Positions 49,421 to 60,426 of a stretch of 64,000 nt of DNA are shown here, one piece after another (positions within the stretch are counted from its first letter, which is position 1; each line of letters starts with the position of its first letter). The notes under the pieces are model-generated. The model was not told the origin of the DNA. It saw nothing but the letters and a program-made list of their open reading frames with translations, and made no database searches. The DNA is taken from assembly GCF_002803095.1 (NCBI RefSeq), contig NZ_PGLR01000013.1, positions 1 to 64,000 of the forward strand. The letters are read 5' to 3'. Source of the DNA: Pseudomonas sp. ZH-FAD. Its GTDB lineage: Bacteria > Pseudomonadota > Gammaproteobacteria > Pseudomonadales > Pseudomonadaceae. The translations under genes and the position numbers were made by a program.

Positions 49421-51523
49421 ATGTCTTCCAAGACTGATGAATACGATTGCCCCGCTCAGGATAGAGTGGTCTTCGCCTTGCTGGCGCTCATTGTTCCACT
49501 GCTTTCAGGAATCTTCCTGCCCTGGTGGAGCGTTGTGTGGCTGATCGTGTCGATGTTCTTTGCCATCGCGATCATCGCGCTTTCGGGATACCCGAAAGTG
49601 GCCAAGCAGTTGCCCGCTCCTTTGTTCATGCTGCTCATCGGCTTCGGATTTCAGCTATGGGGTGAGGTTTCCGGTTGGCTGGGCTTTCTCGTCGGACTTT
49701 TCGTATTCCTGTTCGGCAGCATACATACGATGTTGTGGGCGCAGTTTCTCAGGCTCGACAGCTACGGCGCCAAGCACGGCGTCAGTCTGCGTTTTCAGGG
49801 CCAGGCCCCGGCTTTGGTGGTCGCTCCCCGTTCACGTTACCTTCCAAAAGACGGCACCGCTTGGCAGGACACATCCACGGATGGTTTCGCCTGGGTCATA
49901 GACGGTCGAGTGACCCAACAGCTCCAAGTGGGTGTCGATCAGTGGTCGCCCCGTATCGTTGTCCGCACGGCCGAGGACTCTTCTTCGTCCATTGAGCTTC
50001 CTACCGCTTCCCGATCCACGGCTCAGGAGCTGCAACGTCAGGGCGAAGTTGATTGCAACGGCCATCTGATATTCCGCTCACCGCAGGGCGGCCATATCCT
50101 TCGTGGCGAGCCATGCACCGAGGCGGATGGCCAAGGGGGGGCCGGCTATAGCTTCTGGCTGGATGAAAAACCCACGGGGTTGGTGCTCGAGCAGGACGCC
50201 TCGGTGCTGTGGAGCGAAGACGATCAGGCGCTTGTCTGTCGCGCGCGTGTCGAGAGCCAGCCGGTGGAGGAAACCGCTTCCTGGCTGTGGCGAGCAGCCT
50301 ACGGTTGGCGCCCCTTGGAAGAGCCCTGGCAGTCGCTCGTCGATGACCCCGTGCTGGAGTGGAGCACACCCTGTCGCCTGGGGGGTGAGCGTCTCTTCTA
50401 CGAGGCGCTGATGCATGGGGCGCAAACGGAAAAGCCTATGGCTCTGACGCTGTGCATCGAGCTGGAAGGGGAGCATGCGGGCACCGTGTCGCTGCAACTG
50501 CCGGCGATGCAAGGCGGCGCGCAACCCTGGCTGATCCTACTGCGCAAGAGCCGCGATGGCCGTCGCCATGCCTTTGCCTGCCATGTCGGCGCCTGGCGGT
50601 TGCCGGGGCAATGGTGTCTCGATCACCGCGTTTCGGACTGCGGGCGTTATCTAGCCTTGATCGCCTTTGCCGAGGCGCCCGCCGTTCCGCATCAACTGGT
50701 TGTGGCTGATGTGCTTGCGCGGCGCCTGCTGAGGCTCGACGAGCCGCTGCTGATCGCCGGGCTGCAGGCGTTCGAGGACGGCGTCATCAGCCTGCAGCAG
50801 ATAGTCGGCAGGCAGGCCAGCGCCATTGGTGCCGGTCCCTTGCCGCGCCTCGAGGCGCTGGCGCCGGCAGCGCAACAGGCCGACGCCTTCGTGGCGGTTG
50901 GCCGCTTGCATCATCGGACCGTGCAGGTGGCGGTCGATGCCTGGTCGTTGCGTCTGCTGCCAAATTGGCGTCTGGAATGGCGTCCCGTGCCTGCCAGTGC
51001 TCAGGGCGATTACCTGCTCGCTGCGCCCGGTGCAGGCGATGCCGCCTGGCTGTTCGGACTGGACAGCGAAATGCACGAAGGCAGTGGGCTTGTGCCGGGT
51101 GGTGCCTGCGTCCTGACCGCCTCCGGTTGTGGTATCGCGGATCTGGCACCCCCGATGGTCTGGTCGGCGGACGGCCGTTATCTGGCGCTGAGTCGCCGGG
51201 TGATCAGCGAGGAGACCATACAGTGGCACCTGTTGTTGCTGGATACCCGGGAGCATACGCTGCGCTACAGCGCCCAGCCCCTGCCTACGATGCCGTGCTT
51301 CGAGGCGTTCGATGCCAACGGCCTGCACGTCAGTGGTGTCGAGCACGAAGTGCAGTTGATCACGATGGAGACGTTGCTGGCACTGCCCCGACAGATGCTG
51401 ATACGCAGTGGCGATGTCTGGCTGCCTGCCGAACAGCTTAGCGATGCGGTGCACTGGCAGCGCCTGGACAGCGCACACTTGCAGAGCTGGCGCTCGCCTG
51501 GGATCGAGACATCTCGGGCGTAG
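49421..51523 (+). CDS. large membrane protein with propeller-like C-terminal half, unknown
   Basis: I do not recognise this 700-residue protein. Four hydrophobic helices occupy about residues 14-110 (VFALLALIVPLLSGIFLP, VVWLIVSMFFAIAIIAL, APLFMLLIGFGFQLWG and LGFLVGLFVFLFGSIHTMLW). The remaining ~590 residues are soluble and rich in Trp, Gly and aromatic residues, with repeated beta-type segments and a WSADGRYLALSRR motif (about 583) and DCGRYLALIAFAE (about 407) resembling the blades of TolB/WD-type propellers. AAAGGAG seven bases before 49421 fixes the start. It lies between the sigma locus and atuH, where P. aeruginosa has a hypothetical gene (PA2894) in my memory. It ends eight bases before the convergent atuH. 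Confidence 0.75.
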   Translation: MSSKTDEYDCPAQDRVVFALLALIVPLLSGIFLPWWSVVWLIVSMFFAIAIIALSGYPKVAKQLPAPLFMLLIGFGFQLWGEVSGWLGFLVGLFVFLFGSIHTMLWAQFLRLDSYGAKHGVSLRFQGQAPALVVAPRSRYLPKDGTAWQDTSTDGFAWVIDGRVTQQLQVGVDQWSPRIVVRTAEDSSSSIELPTASRSTAQELQRQGEVDCNGHLIFRSPQGGHILRGEPCTEADGQGGAGYSFWLDEKPTGLVLEQDASVLWSEDDQALVCRARVESQPVEETASWLWRAAYGWRPLEEPWQSLVDDPVLEWSTPCRLGGERLFYEALMHGAQTEKPMALTLCIELEGEHAGTVSLQLPAMQGGAQPWLILLRKSRDGRRHAFACHVGAWRLPGQWCLDHRVSDCGRYLALIAFAEAPAVPHQLVVADVLARRLLRLDEPLLIAGLQAFEDGVISLQQIVGRQASAIGAGPLPRLEALAPAAQQADAFVAVGRLHHRTVQVAVDAWSLRLLPNWRLEWRPVPASAQGDYLLAAPGAGDAAWLFGLDSEMHEGSGLVPGGACVLTASGCGIADLAPPMVWSADGRYLALSRRVISEETIQWHLLLLDTREHTLRYSAQPLPTMPCFEAFDANGLHVSGVEHEVQLITMETLLALPRQMLIRSGDVWLPAEQLSDAVHWQRLDSAHLQSWRSPGIETSRA

Positions 51524-51531
51524 CGTTTTGC

Positions 51532-53358
51532 TCAGAAACGATAGGCCTGCCCTGCGATGGCCGCGTGCAGTTCGCCATCGAGCGGTTGGAAGCTGTTCGA
51601 GCCCGGCAGGCGCACGAACAACGGGCCATCGACCTTGGCGGAGTCGTAGCCAGCCTGTTTTAGATCGGTCTTCTTGTACTTGAAGGTACCGGTGGTCTCG
51701 ACCTCGCCGAGCAGGCGTACGAACAGCGGTGCGGCGTAAGCGGGCAGTTCGGCATCGAGGTGAGCGGCCAGCGCTGTGCCATCCAGCGCATAACCAGACG
51801 CCAGGCGCAGCGCAGCCATGCCGCAGCGGCCATTGGTGCCGGGAATCTCCACACCGTAGACCACCGCATCCTCCACCCCGGGGAAGGCGCCGAGCACGTT
51901 TTCCACCTCGGTCGTTGATACGTTCTCGCCTTTCCAGCGGAAGGTGTCGCCGAGGCGGTCGACGAATTGTGCGTGCTTGCAGCCTATGTCGCGCATCAGG
52001 TCGCCGGTGTTGAACCAGGCATCGCCCTTCTTGAACACGTCGCGCAGGATCGCCGCTTCGCTCTTGGCCGGATCGGTGTAGCCGTCGAACGGCCACTTGG
52101 CGCTGATTTCGCTGATCAGCAGGCCGGCTTCGCCCCTGTCGGCCTTTTGCAGAAAGCCCTTCTTGCCGCGCAGCGGCTGATCGTTTTCCAGGTCGTAACG
52201 GACGATGGCGTAGGTGGCCGGGGTGTAGCCGACGGTATTGTCGAAATTGAAGACGTTGGTGAAGCCGATGTTGCCTTCGCTGGAGGCATAGAACTCGGTG
52301 ATCTGCTCGACGCCGAAGCGCTGCTTGAACTCGGCCCAGATCGAGGGACGCAGGCCGTTGCCGATCATGCAGCGCAGGCTGTTGTTCTTTTCGGCGTCGG
52401 TTTCCGGCTGGTTGAGCAGGTAGCGGCACAGTTCGCCGATGTAGCCGAAGCAGGTGGCCTGGTAGCGCGCCACGTCGCTCCAGAAGGCGCTGGCGGAGAA
52501 CCTGCGGCGCAGGGCGATGGCCGCGCCGCCGGCGATGGCCGCGCTCCAGCATACGGTGACGGCGTTGTTGTGATAGCAGGGCAGGGTGAGGTAGAGCACG
52601 TCGCGTTCGTTCAGGGTAAGGCCGGAGTGACCGAAGCCGCCATAGGCCTTGATCCACTTGCCATGGCTCATGATCGATGCCTTGGGCAGGCCGGTGGTGC
52701 CGGAGGTATAGATCAGAAAGCAGGCATCCTTCATACGTACGCGCTGGCTGTCCGGCGGGTTGTCTTCGGCCTGGCCGTTGGCGAACTGCATCAGGTTGAG
52801 CCAGCCATCCGGCGCCTGGCCGGGATCACGTAGGCAGTCCTGGTCGGCGATCCAGTAGCGTTTGGCCTGCGGGTTCTGCAGTTGCGTGGCGATTTCCTCG
52901 AAAGCGCCGAGTAGTTCGTCGCCTATCACCAGAAAGCCGGGTTTGACCAGGTTGAAGCTGTGCGCCAGCACCTTGCCGCGCTGGGTGGTGTTGATCAGCG
53001 CGCCCACGGCGCCGAGCTTGCTCAGGGCGGCGAGGATCGCCAGCAATTCCAGGCGGTTTTCCAGCATCACCGCGACCACGTCACCATGGCCGACCCCCTC
53101 GGCCTTGAACGCCCAGGCCAGGCGATTGGCCCAGGCATTGAAGGCGCGGTAATTGAGCCGGCGGTTTTCATCCATCAGCGCCGGGCGCTCGGGGTGGCGC
53201 TCGGCAGCGCGCTGTAGGGCCCAGGCCAGTGACAGGTTCTTCTCGCGGTTGCGGATGCCGGCGTAGTAAAGGCCGCGCAGCATGCGCGGCACGCGCGGCA
53301 GGTGCTGCGGCAGGTGGGCCAGGAAGCGGAACGGCGAAATCAGATCGGCTTGGCTCAT
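51532..53358 (-). CDS. atuH: acyl-CoA synthetase AtuH
   Basis: AMP-forming acyl-CoA ligase of 608 residues in the long-chain/very-long-chain group. The AMP-binding signature YTSGTTGLPKASIMSHGKW (about 215-233), YGGFGHSGL..., FYASSEGNIG (about 330) and TGDLMRDIGCKHAQFVDRLGDTFRWKGENVSTTEVE (about 460-495, in parts) are intact. As the last gene of the atu operon it is proposed to activate terpenoid acids such as citronellate or geranate to CoA esters; that substrate is inferred from context. It is separated from atuG by 289 bases filled with repeats, so its co-transcription is less certain. Confidence 0.88.
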   Translation of the reverse strand: MSQADLISPFRFLAHLPQHLPRVPRMLRGLYYAGIRNREKNLSLAWALQRAAERHPERPALMDENRRLNYRAFNAWANRLAWAFKAEGVGHGDVVAVMLENRLELLAILAALSKLGAVGALINTTQRGKVLAHSFNLVKPGFLVIGDELLGAFEEIATQLQNPQAKRYWIADQDCLRDPGQAPDGWLNLMQFANGQAEDNPPDSQRVRMKDACFLIYTSGTTGLPKASIMSHGKWIKAYGGFGHSGLTLNERDVLYLTLPCYHNNAVTVCWSAAIAGGAAIALRRRFSASAFWSDVARYQATCFGYIGELCRYLLNQPETDAEKNNSLRCMIGNGLRPSIWAEFKQRFGVEQITEFYASSEGNIGFTNVFNFDNTVGYTPATYAIVRYDLENDQPLRGKKGFLQKADRGEAGLLISEISAKWPFDGYTDPAKSEAAILRDVFKKGDAWFNTGDLMRDIGCKHAQFVDRLGDTFRWKGENVSTTEVENVLGAFPGVEDAVVYGVEIPGTNGRCGMAALRLASGYALDGTALAAHLDAELPAYAAPLFVRLLGEVETTGTFKYKKTDLKQAGYDSAKVDGPLFVRLPGSNSFQPLDGELHAAIAGQAYRF

Positions 53359-53478
53359 GGGGCTCGCACTAGGCTGTTATGAATTGGAGGCGAGTTCTGA
53401 CTCTAGTCAGCCTGGCGCGCACCAGCCATGGCCCAGGTGCGCCGAGCGGTGGGCAGATCGGCAAATACGCACCGTGTC

Positions 53479-53652
53479 GTAGGGTGCGCTGTGCGCACCG
53501 GGTCGGGCACAAATCCCGAGGTTGTCTCGGTGCGCGCGGCGCACCCTACGGATCGAGGCTTGCACGTAGCCCGGATGCAATCCGGGTAAATCCGCGCACG
53601 GGATTGCATTCGGGTTATGAAGGCGATAGTGGCGGGTTGCACCCGCCCTACG
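53479..53652. repeat. cluster of three REP families between atuH and atuG
   Basis: GTAGGGTGCGCTGTGCGCACC (53479-53499, one base longer than half-sites elsewhere) faces its counterpart at 53529-53549. Next is a GTAGCCCGGATGCAATCCGG unit to about 53628, then GGCGGGTTGCACCCGCCCTA (53632-53651). The last one supplies the atuG stop codon. Together they fill most of the gap; I see no gene in it. Confidence 0.8.
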
Positions 53653-54475
53653 GCTCGACGAACAGGTCGGGCACCAGGCTGCCGCCAGCGGGATCGAAGC
53701 GGTACTGCTCGAAGTCGCTGACGCCCCGTTCACGCAGGATGTCCTCGTCGATCAGCAGGCGCCCGGTGAGGCTGCGGCCTTCGCTACTCAGGATCGCATG
53801 CGCCGCGTCGGCCATGATCGCCGGAGTGCGTGCCCGCTTGAAGGCGTCGCGGCTGCCCAGTTCGAACTCGATGGCCGCGGTGGCGATCATGGTCTTCGGC
53901 CACAGTGAATTGACGCTGATGCCGTACTTCTTGAACTCTTCGCTCATGCCCAGGGTGAGCATGCTCATACCGTATTTGGTAACGGTGTAGGGGCCGTGCT
54001 GGGCAAACCACTTGGCGTCGAGGTTGAGCGGTGGCGACAGGTTGAGGATATGCCCGCCCGCGCTTTTCTTGAGATAGGGCAGGGCCGCCTGGCTGCAGAC
54101 CATCACCGCGCGAGTGTTGATCTGGTACATCAGGTCGAAGCGCTTGGGTTCGAGCTTCTCCACGCCCACCAGCTTGATGGCCCCGGCATTGTTGATCAGG
54201 GCATCGATACCGCCGAAATGCTCCGCCGCGCGGGCCATGGCGGCGACCACGGCCTGCTCATCGCGCACATCCAGCTGCAGGGCCAGGGCTTGGCCGCCAG
54301 CGGCTTCGACCTCTGCGGCGACGCTGAAGATGGTGCCCGCCAGCTTCGGGTGTGGCTCGGCGCTCTTGGCCGCGATGACGATATTGGCACCATCAGCGGC
54401 GGCCTTGAGGGCGATCTCGCGGCCGATGCCACGGCTGGCGCCGGTGATGAACAGGGTCTTGCCAGAAAGTGACAT
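53648..54475 (-). CDS. atuG: short-chain dehydrogenase AtuG
   Basis: NAD(P)-dependent oxidoreductase of 275 residues, of the HSDL2-like SDR type. The dinucleotide motif TGASRGIGREIAL is at about residues 11-23, NNAGAIKL at about 90 and the active-site segment YTVTKYGMS at about 163-171; PPLNLDAKWFAQHGPYTVTKYG is characteristic of this subfamily. Probably oxidises an alcohol or hydroxyacyl-CoA in acyclic terpene breakdown, but the step is not established. Its stop codon TAG is formed by the end of a REP unit. The upstream gap of 93 bases holds one REP pair. Confidence 0.88.
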   Translation of the reverse strand: MSLSGKTLFITGASRGIGREIALKAAADGANIVIAAKSAEPHPKLAGTIFSVAAEVEAAGGQALALQLDVRDEQAVVAAMARAAEHFGGIDALINNAGAIKLVGVEKLEPKRFDLMYQINTRAVMVCSQAALPYLKKSAGGHILNLSPPLNLDAKWFAQHGPYTVTKYGMSMLTLGMSEEFKKYGISVNSLWPKTMIATAAIEFELGSRDAFKRARTPAIMADAAHAILSSEGRSLTGRLLIDEDILRERGVSDFEQYRFDPAGGSLVPDLFVEP

Positions 54476-54505
54476 GGGCGTGCTCCTTCTTGTTGTTATC
54501 GGGGC

Positions 54506-54559
54506 GTGGGAGGGGCTTTAGCCGCGATGAACAACGCTCGCGGCTAAAGCCCCTCCCAC
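54506..54559. repeat. REP pair between atuG and atuF
   Basis: GTGGGAGGGGCTTTAGCCGC and its complement GCGGCTAAAGCCCCTCCCAC form a 20-bp perfect stem with a 14-base loop. Cleanest copy in the window of the family at 2327 and 7701. Confidence 0.9.
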
Positions 54560-54568
54560 AGAGATATA

Positions 54569-56557
<1,989 letters not shown>

Positions 56558-56580
56558 CTTCGTGCTCCTGTGGGGCGATC

Positions 56581-56690
56581 CCCGGATTGCATCCGGGCTA
56601 CGGTCTATTTGTTCTCTCTTCCCTAGGCGGAGAGGGGGGTAAACAGCACCCTCTCCCCCAGCCCCTCTCCCGCAAGCGGGAGAGGGGAGC
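56581..56690. repeat. two repeat units between atuF and atuE
   Basis: CCCGGATTGCATCCGGGCTA (56581-56600) is a half unit of the GTAGCCCGGATGCAATCCGG family. CCTCTCCCCCAGCCCCTCTC followed by CCGCAAGCGGGAGAGGGGAG (to 56690) is the inverted copy of 36972-37013. They end three bases before the atuE stop codon. Confidence 0.8.
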
Positions 56691-56692
56691 TA

Positions 56693-57490
56693 TTACTGGG
56701 CCCACTTCGGCTTGCGCTTCTGCACGAAGGCCATGGTGCCTTCGACGCCCTCGGCGCCGGTGACCGCGGCGGCGAACTGTTCGGCGGCGCGGTCGAGCAG
56801 CGGACCGAGGGCTTCGCGTTCGCTGGCCAGCAGCAGGGCCTTGGTCTGGGCGTTGGCCTGCGGCGCACACTGGCGAATCTGCTCCAGGGTCTCGTCCAGG
56901 CGCTGCTGCAGGGCGGCGCCATCGTGCTCGCAGTAGTGCACCAGACCCAAACGCAGGGCCTCGGCACCGTCGAAGCGGGCGGCGGTCAGGGCCAGACGGC
57001 GCGCCTGGGTCAGGCCGATGCGCCGCACCACGAAGGGGGCAATCTGGGCCGGGAGGATGCCGAGGGTGGTCTCCGGCAGGCCGAACCTGGCGCCGCTGGC
57101 GGCGATGGCCACGTCGGACACGCAAGCCAGGCCGAAACCACCGCCGAGCACGGCGCCTTCCAGCACCGCCACCAGTACCTGCGGTGCGGCCTGGGCCTCT
57201 TCCAGCAGTGCACCGAAGGCGCGGTTCAGCTCGCGGTAGGCGTCCCCACCTTTGGTACGGGCGCCAGCCATGTCCTTGATGTCGCCGCCGGCGCAAAAGT
57301 GGCCGCCCGCGCCGCGCAGGACGAGGGCGCGCACGTTCGGCTCATGGCGCACGGCTTCCAGGGTGGCGCGCAGTTCGCCGACCATGGCCAGGCTCATGGC
57401 GTTGCGGCTTTCCGGGCGATTGAGGGTGACGTGCAGCACGCCTCCGTCGAGGTTCAGCAGCAGGGTTTCGCAGTGGGGCAGCTTGTTCAT
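56693..57490 (-). CDS. atuE: isohexenyl-glutaconyl-CoA hydratase AtuE
   Basis: Crotonase-family enzyme adding water to isohexenyl-glutaconyl-CoA in the acyclic terpene pathway. The 265-residue protein has LNRPESRNAMSLAMV, the oxyanion and CoA segment RGAGGHFCAGGDIKDMAG (about 58-75) and AVLGGGFGLACVSDVAIA (about 103-120) of enoyl-CoA hydratases. The frame is open to 57529 through the repeat, but GAGG before 57490 and the family select MNKLPHCETLLL. It lies between AtuD and AtuF in pathway order. Confidence 0.9.
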   Translation of the reverse strand: MNKLPHCETLLLNLDGGVLHVTLNRPESRNAMSLAMVGELRATLEAVRHEPNVRALVLRGAGGHFCAGGDIKDMAGARTKGGDAYRELNRAFGALLEEAQAAPQVLVAVLEGAVLGGGFGLACVSDVAIAASGARFGLPETTLGILPAQIAPFVVRRIGLTQARRLALTAARFDGAEALRLGLVHYCEHDGAALQQRLDETLEQIRQCAPQANAQTKALLLASEREALGPLLDRAAEQFAAAVTGAEGVEGTMAFVQKRKPKWAQ

Positions 57491-57504
57491 CGCATAGCCT
57501 CGGT

Positions 57505-57560
57505 GTAGGGCGGGTGAAACCCGCCGCAACGGTGTGAGTGGCGGGTTTCACCCGCCCTAC
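57505..57560. repeat. GTAGGGCGGGT repeat pair between atuE and atuD
   Basis: GTAGGGCGGGTGAAACCCGC faces GCGGGTTTCACCCGCCCTAC, an exact complement, across a short loop. It occupies the atuE-atuD gap and lies three bases before the atuD stop codon. Confidence 0.92.
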
Positions 57561-57563
57561 GGG

Positions 57564-58724
57564 TCAGCCTTTCTTCTTCCCCGGCAGAATGCCCATCAGC
57601 TTGCAGATGATGCCGAGCATGATTTCGTCGGCGCCGCCGCCGATGCTGACCAGGCGCACGTCGCGGTAGGCGCGCGACACCGGGTTGTCCCACATAAAGC
57701 CCATGCCGCCCCAGTACTGCAGGCAGGCGTCGGACACCTCGCGGCCTAGGCGGCCGGCCTTGAGCTTGGCCATGGACGCCAGCTTGGTCACGTCGCGCCC
57801 TTTCACGTACTGCTCGGTGGCCTGGTAGACCAGCGCGCGCAGGCACTCGATCTCGGTCTGCAACTCGGCCATGCGGAAGTGGATGACCTGGTTGTCGATC
57901 AGCGGTTGGCCGAAGGTGTTGCGCTGCTTGCAGTAGTCGATGGTGCTGTCGATGCAGTGCTCCAGGCCCTTGATCATGTTGGCCGCGCCGAACAGGCGCT
58001 CTTCCTGGAACTGCAGCATCTGCATCATGAAGCCAGACCCTTCCGCCCCTATGCGGTAGCGCTGCGGCACGCGCACGTTGTCGAAGAACACCTGGGCGGT
58101 CTCCGAACTGCGCATGCCCAGCTTGTCCAGGTGCGGGCTGACGCTGATGCCCGGGGTCTTCATCGGCACCATGATCAGCGACTTGTTGACGTGCGGTTTG
58201 TCGTCCGAGGTGTTGGCCAGCAGGCAGATAAAGTCGGCACTCGGAGAGTTGGTGATCCACATCTTGCTGCCGTTGATCACGTAGTCGTCGCCGTCCTTGC
58301 GCGCGGTGGTCTTCAGGCCCGCCACGTCGGAGCCGGCGCCGACCTCGGAGACGCCGATGCAGCCGACCATCTCGCCGCTGATGGCCGGGCGCAGGAACTC
58401 TTCGCGCAGCTCGTCGGAGCCGAAGCGCGCCAGGGCCGGGGTGCACATGTCGGTCTGCACGCCGATGGACATGGGGATGCCGCCGCAATGGATGGTGCCG
58501 AACTCTTCGGCGGCGATGATCGAGTAGCTGTAGTCCAGGCCCATGCCGCCGAATTTCTCCGGCTTGGAAATGCCCAGCAGGCCCAGCTCGCCGGCCTTCT
58601 TGAAGATGTCGTGGATGGGGAAGCGGCCTTCCTTCTCCCAGGCGTCGACGTGCGGGTTGATTTCCTTGTCGACGAAGTTGCGGACGGTGCGGCGGAGTTC
58701 TTCGTGTTCCTGGGTGAAGATCAT
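57564..58724 (-). CDS. atuD: citronellyl-CoA dehydrogenase AtuD
   Basis: FAD acyl-CoA dehydrogenase converting citronellyl-CoA to geranyl-CoA and passing electrons to ETF (encoded at 39099-40778). The 386-residue protein starts MIFTQEHEELRRTVRNFVD; the substrate/FAD segments GCIGVSEVGAGSDVAGLKT (about 123-141) and WITNSPSADFICLLANT are intact, and YWGGMGFMWDNPVSRAYRD in the C-terminal domain is typical. The frame is open to 58778 through the repeat, but the family start selects 58724. It is downstream of atuC by a 50-bp perfect repeat. Confidence 0.92.
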   Translation of the reverse strand: MIFTQEHEELRRTVRNFVDKEINPHVDAWEKEGRFPIHDIFKKAGELGLLGISKPEKFGGMGLDYSYSIIAAEEFGTIHCGGIPMSIGVQTDMCTPALARFGSDELREEFLRPAISGEMVGCIGVSEVGAGSDVAGLKTTARKDGDDYVINGSKMWITNSPSADFICLLANTSDDKPHVNKSLIMVPMKTPGISVSPHLDKLGMRSSETAQVFFDNVRVPQRYRIGAEGSGFMMQMLQFQEERLFGAANMIKGLEHCIDSTIDYCKQRNTFGQPLIDNQVIHFRMAELQTEIECLRALVYQATEQYVKGRDVTKLASMAKLKAGRLGREVSDACLQYWGGMGFMWDNPVSRAYRDVRLVSIGGGADEIMLGIICKLMGILPGKKKG

Positions 58725-58753
58725 TGTTGTTGTGCTCCGTATCGAATGGGTCT

Positions 58754-58803
58754 GTAGGGCGGGTGAAACCCGCCACATGCTTGGCGGGTTTCACCCGCCC
58801 TAC
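58754..58803. repeat. perfect 50-bp GTAGGGCGGGT palindromic pair
   Basis: GTAGGGCGGGTGAAACCCGC and its exact complement GCGGGTTTCACCCGCCCTAC surround CACATGCTTG. It lies between atuD and atuC, three bases from the atuC stop codon. Confidence 0.95.
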
Positions 58804-58805
58804 GT

Positions 58806-60422
58806 TTAAAATCTCGCGACGCCGAAGCTGCTTTTCTTCAACGGCCGCAGGTTGGCTTCGGCGCAGATATCTAGCAAAAAGCCCAGTAGCTTGCGCGTAT
58901 CGCGCGGGTCGATCAGGCCGTCATCCCACAGACTGGCGGTGCCGTACAGCGCGGTGGACTGGCTGTCGAGCTTTTGCGCGGTGGCCATCTCCAGCATATC
59001 GAGCATCTTCGGATCGGCTTCCTTGCCCTCCTTGGCGTGCTTGTCCTCGGTGACGATGCGCAGCACCTTGCCGGCCTGGGCACCGCCCATCACGGCGGTC
59101 TTGCTGTTGGGCCAGGCGAAGATAAAGCGCGGGTCCAGGCCACGGCCGCACATGGCGTAGTTGCCGGCGCCGTAGGAGCCGCCGACGACGATAGTGAGTT
59201 TGGGCACGGTGGCGTTGGCCACGGCCTGGATCATCTTCGAGCCGTGCTTGATCACGCCGTTCTGTTCCGATTCCGTGCCGACCATGAAACCGGTGGTGTT
59301 GTGGAAGAACAGGATCGGCGTATTGCTCTGCTCGCACAGCTGGATGAACTGCGCCGCCTTGGCCGCGCCTTGCGGGGTGATCGGGCCGTTGTTGCCGATG
59401 AAACCGCAGGCCTGGCCTTCGATCTGCAAGTGGCCGCAGACGGTCTGGCTGTCGAACTCGTTCTTGAAGTCGAGAAACGCCGAGCCATCGGCGATACGCG
59501 CGATGATCTCGCGCACGTCGTAGGGCTTCTTGGCATCGGCCGGGACGATGCCGAGCAGTTCCTCGGCCGGGTACAGCGGCTCGCGCCAGGTGCGTTTCTC
59601 ACGTGCCGGCAACTGCTGGTTCCACGGCAGCATGCCGACTATTTCGCGCGCCAGGCGCACGCCATCGGCATCGTTCTCGGCCAGGTACTCGGCGGTGCCG
59701 GCGACCTGGGCGTGCATCTCGGCGCCACCGAGTTGCTCGTCGGTGGCGATCTCGCCGGTGGCGGCCTTGAGCAATGGCGGGCCTGCAAGGAACATCTTGG
59801 CCTTGCCGCGCACCACCACCACATAGTCCGACAGGCCGGGCTGGTAGGCCCCGCCGGCGGTGCTGGAGCCGTGCACCACGGTGATCTGCGGCAGGCCCAT
59901 GGCGGACATGCGCGCCTGGTTGGCGAAGCCGCGCGCGCCCTCGACGAAGATGTCGGCGGCGTAGTTGAGGTTGGCGCCGCCGCTCTCGGCCAGGGTCACC
60001 ACCGGCAGCTTGTTCTCGAAGGCGATCTGCTGCAGGCGCAGCGATTTCTTCAGGCCAGTGGGGGAGATGGTGCCGCCCTTGATCGCGCTGTTGTTGGCGA
60101 TCACCAGGCAGCGCACGCCGGCGATGTAGCCGATGCCGGCGATCAGACCGCCGCCGGCCTGGCTGCCGTCCTTGTCGTCGTGCAGCTTGTAGCCGGCCAG
60201 CGAGGCCAGTTCGAGAAAGGGTGCACCGGCATCGAGCAGCAGGTTAAGGCGTTCGCGCGGCAGCAACTGGCCGCGCTTGTCGAACTTGGCCTTGGCCTCC
60301 TGCGCCTTGTCGAGCACCTTCTGCTCGACGTCGCGGAAGGCCGCGATCGCCGCCAGCATGGCTTCGCGGTTCTGCATGAAGGCTTCGCCATGCACATCGA
60401 TTTCCGATTGGATCACGGGCAT
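58806..60422 (-). CDS. atuC: geranyl-CoA carboxylase, beta (carboxyltransferase) subunit AtuC
   Basis: Carboxyltransferase half of geranyl-CoA carboxylase, working with the biotinylated AtuF. The 538-residue protein has the two crotonase-like carboxyltransferase domains with GLIAGIGYIAGVRCLVIANNSAIKGGT, SGGANL, GSSTAGGAYQPGLSDYVVVV and the C-domain AKAAQFIQLCEQSNTPILFFHNTTGFMVG and GGSYGAGNYAMCGRGLDPRFIF (motifs seen in parts). It closely resembles methylcrotonyl-CoA carboxylase beta; the role as geranyl-CoA carboxylase comes from operon context. Its start is five bases after the atuB stop. Confidence 0.93.
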   Translation of the reverse strand: MPVIQSEIDVHGEAFMQNREAMLAAIAAFRDVEQKVLDKAQEAKAKFDKRGQLLPRERLNLLLDAGAPFLELASLAGYKLHDDKDGSQAGGGLIAGIGYIAGVRCLVIANNSAIKGGTISPTGLKKSLRLQQIAFENKLPVVTLAESGGANLNYAADIFVEGARGFANQARMSAMGLPQITVVHGSSTAGGAYQPGLSDYVVVVRGKAKMFLAGPPLLKAATGEIATDEQLGGAEMHAQVAGTAEYLAENDADGVRLAREIVGMLPWNQQLPAREKRTWREPLYPAEELLGIVPADAKKPYDVREIIARIADGSAFLDFKNEFDSQTVCGHLQIEGQACGFIGNNGPITPQGAAKAAQFIQLCEQSNTPILFFHNTTGFMVGTESEQNGVIKHGSKMIQAVANATVPKLTIVVGGSYGAGNYAMCGRGLDPRFIFAWPNSKTAVMGGAQAGKVLRIVTEDKHAKEGKEADPKMLDMLEMATAQKLDSQSTALYGTASLWDDGLIDPRDTRKLLGFLLDICAEANLRPLKKSSFGVARF

Positions 60423-60426
60423 CGCC

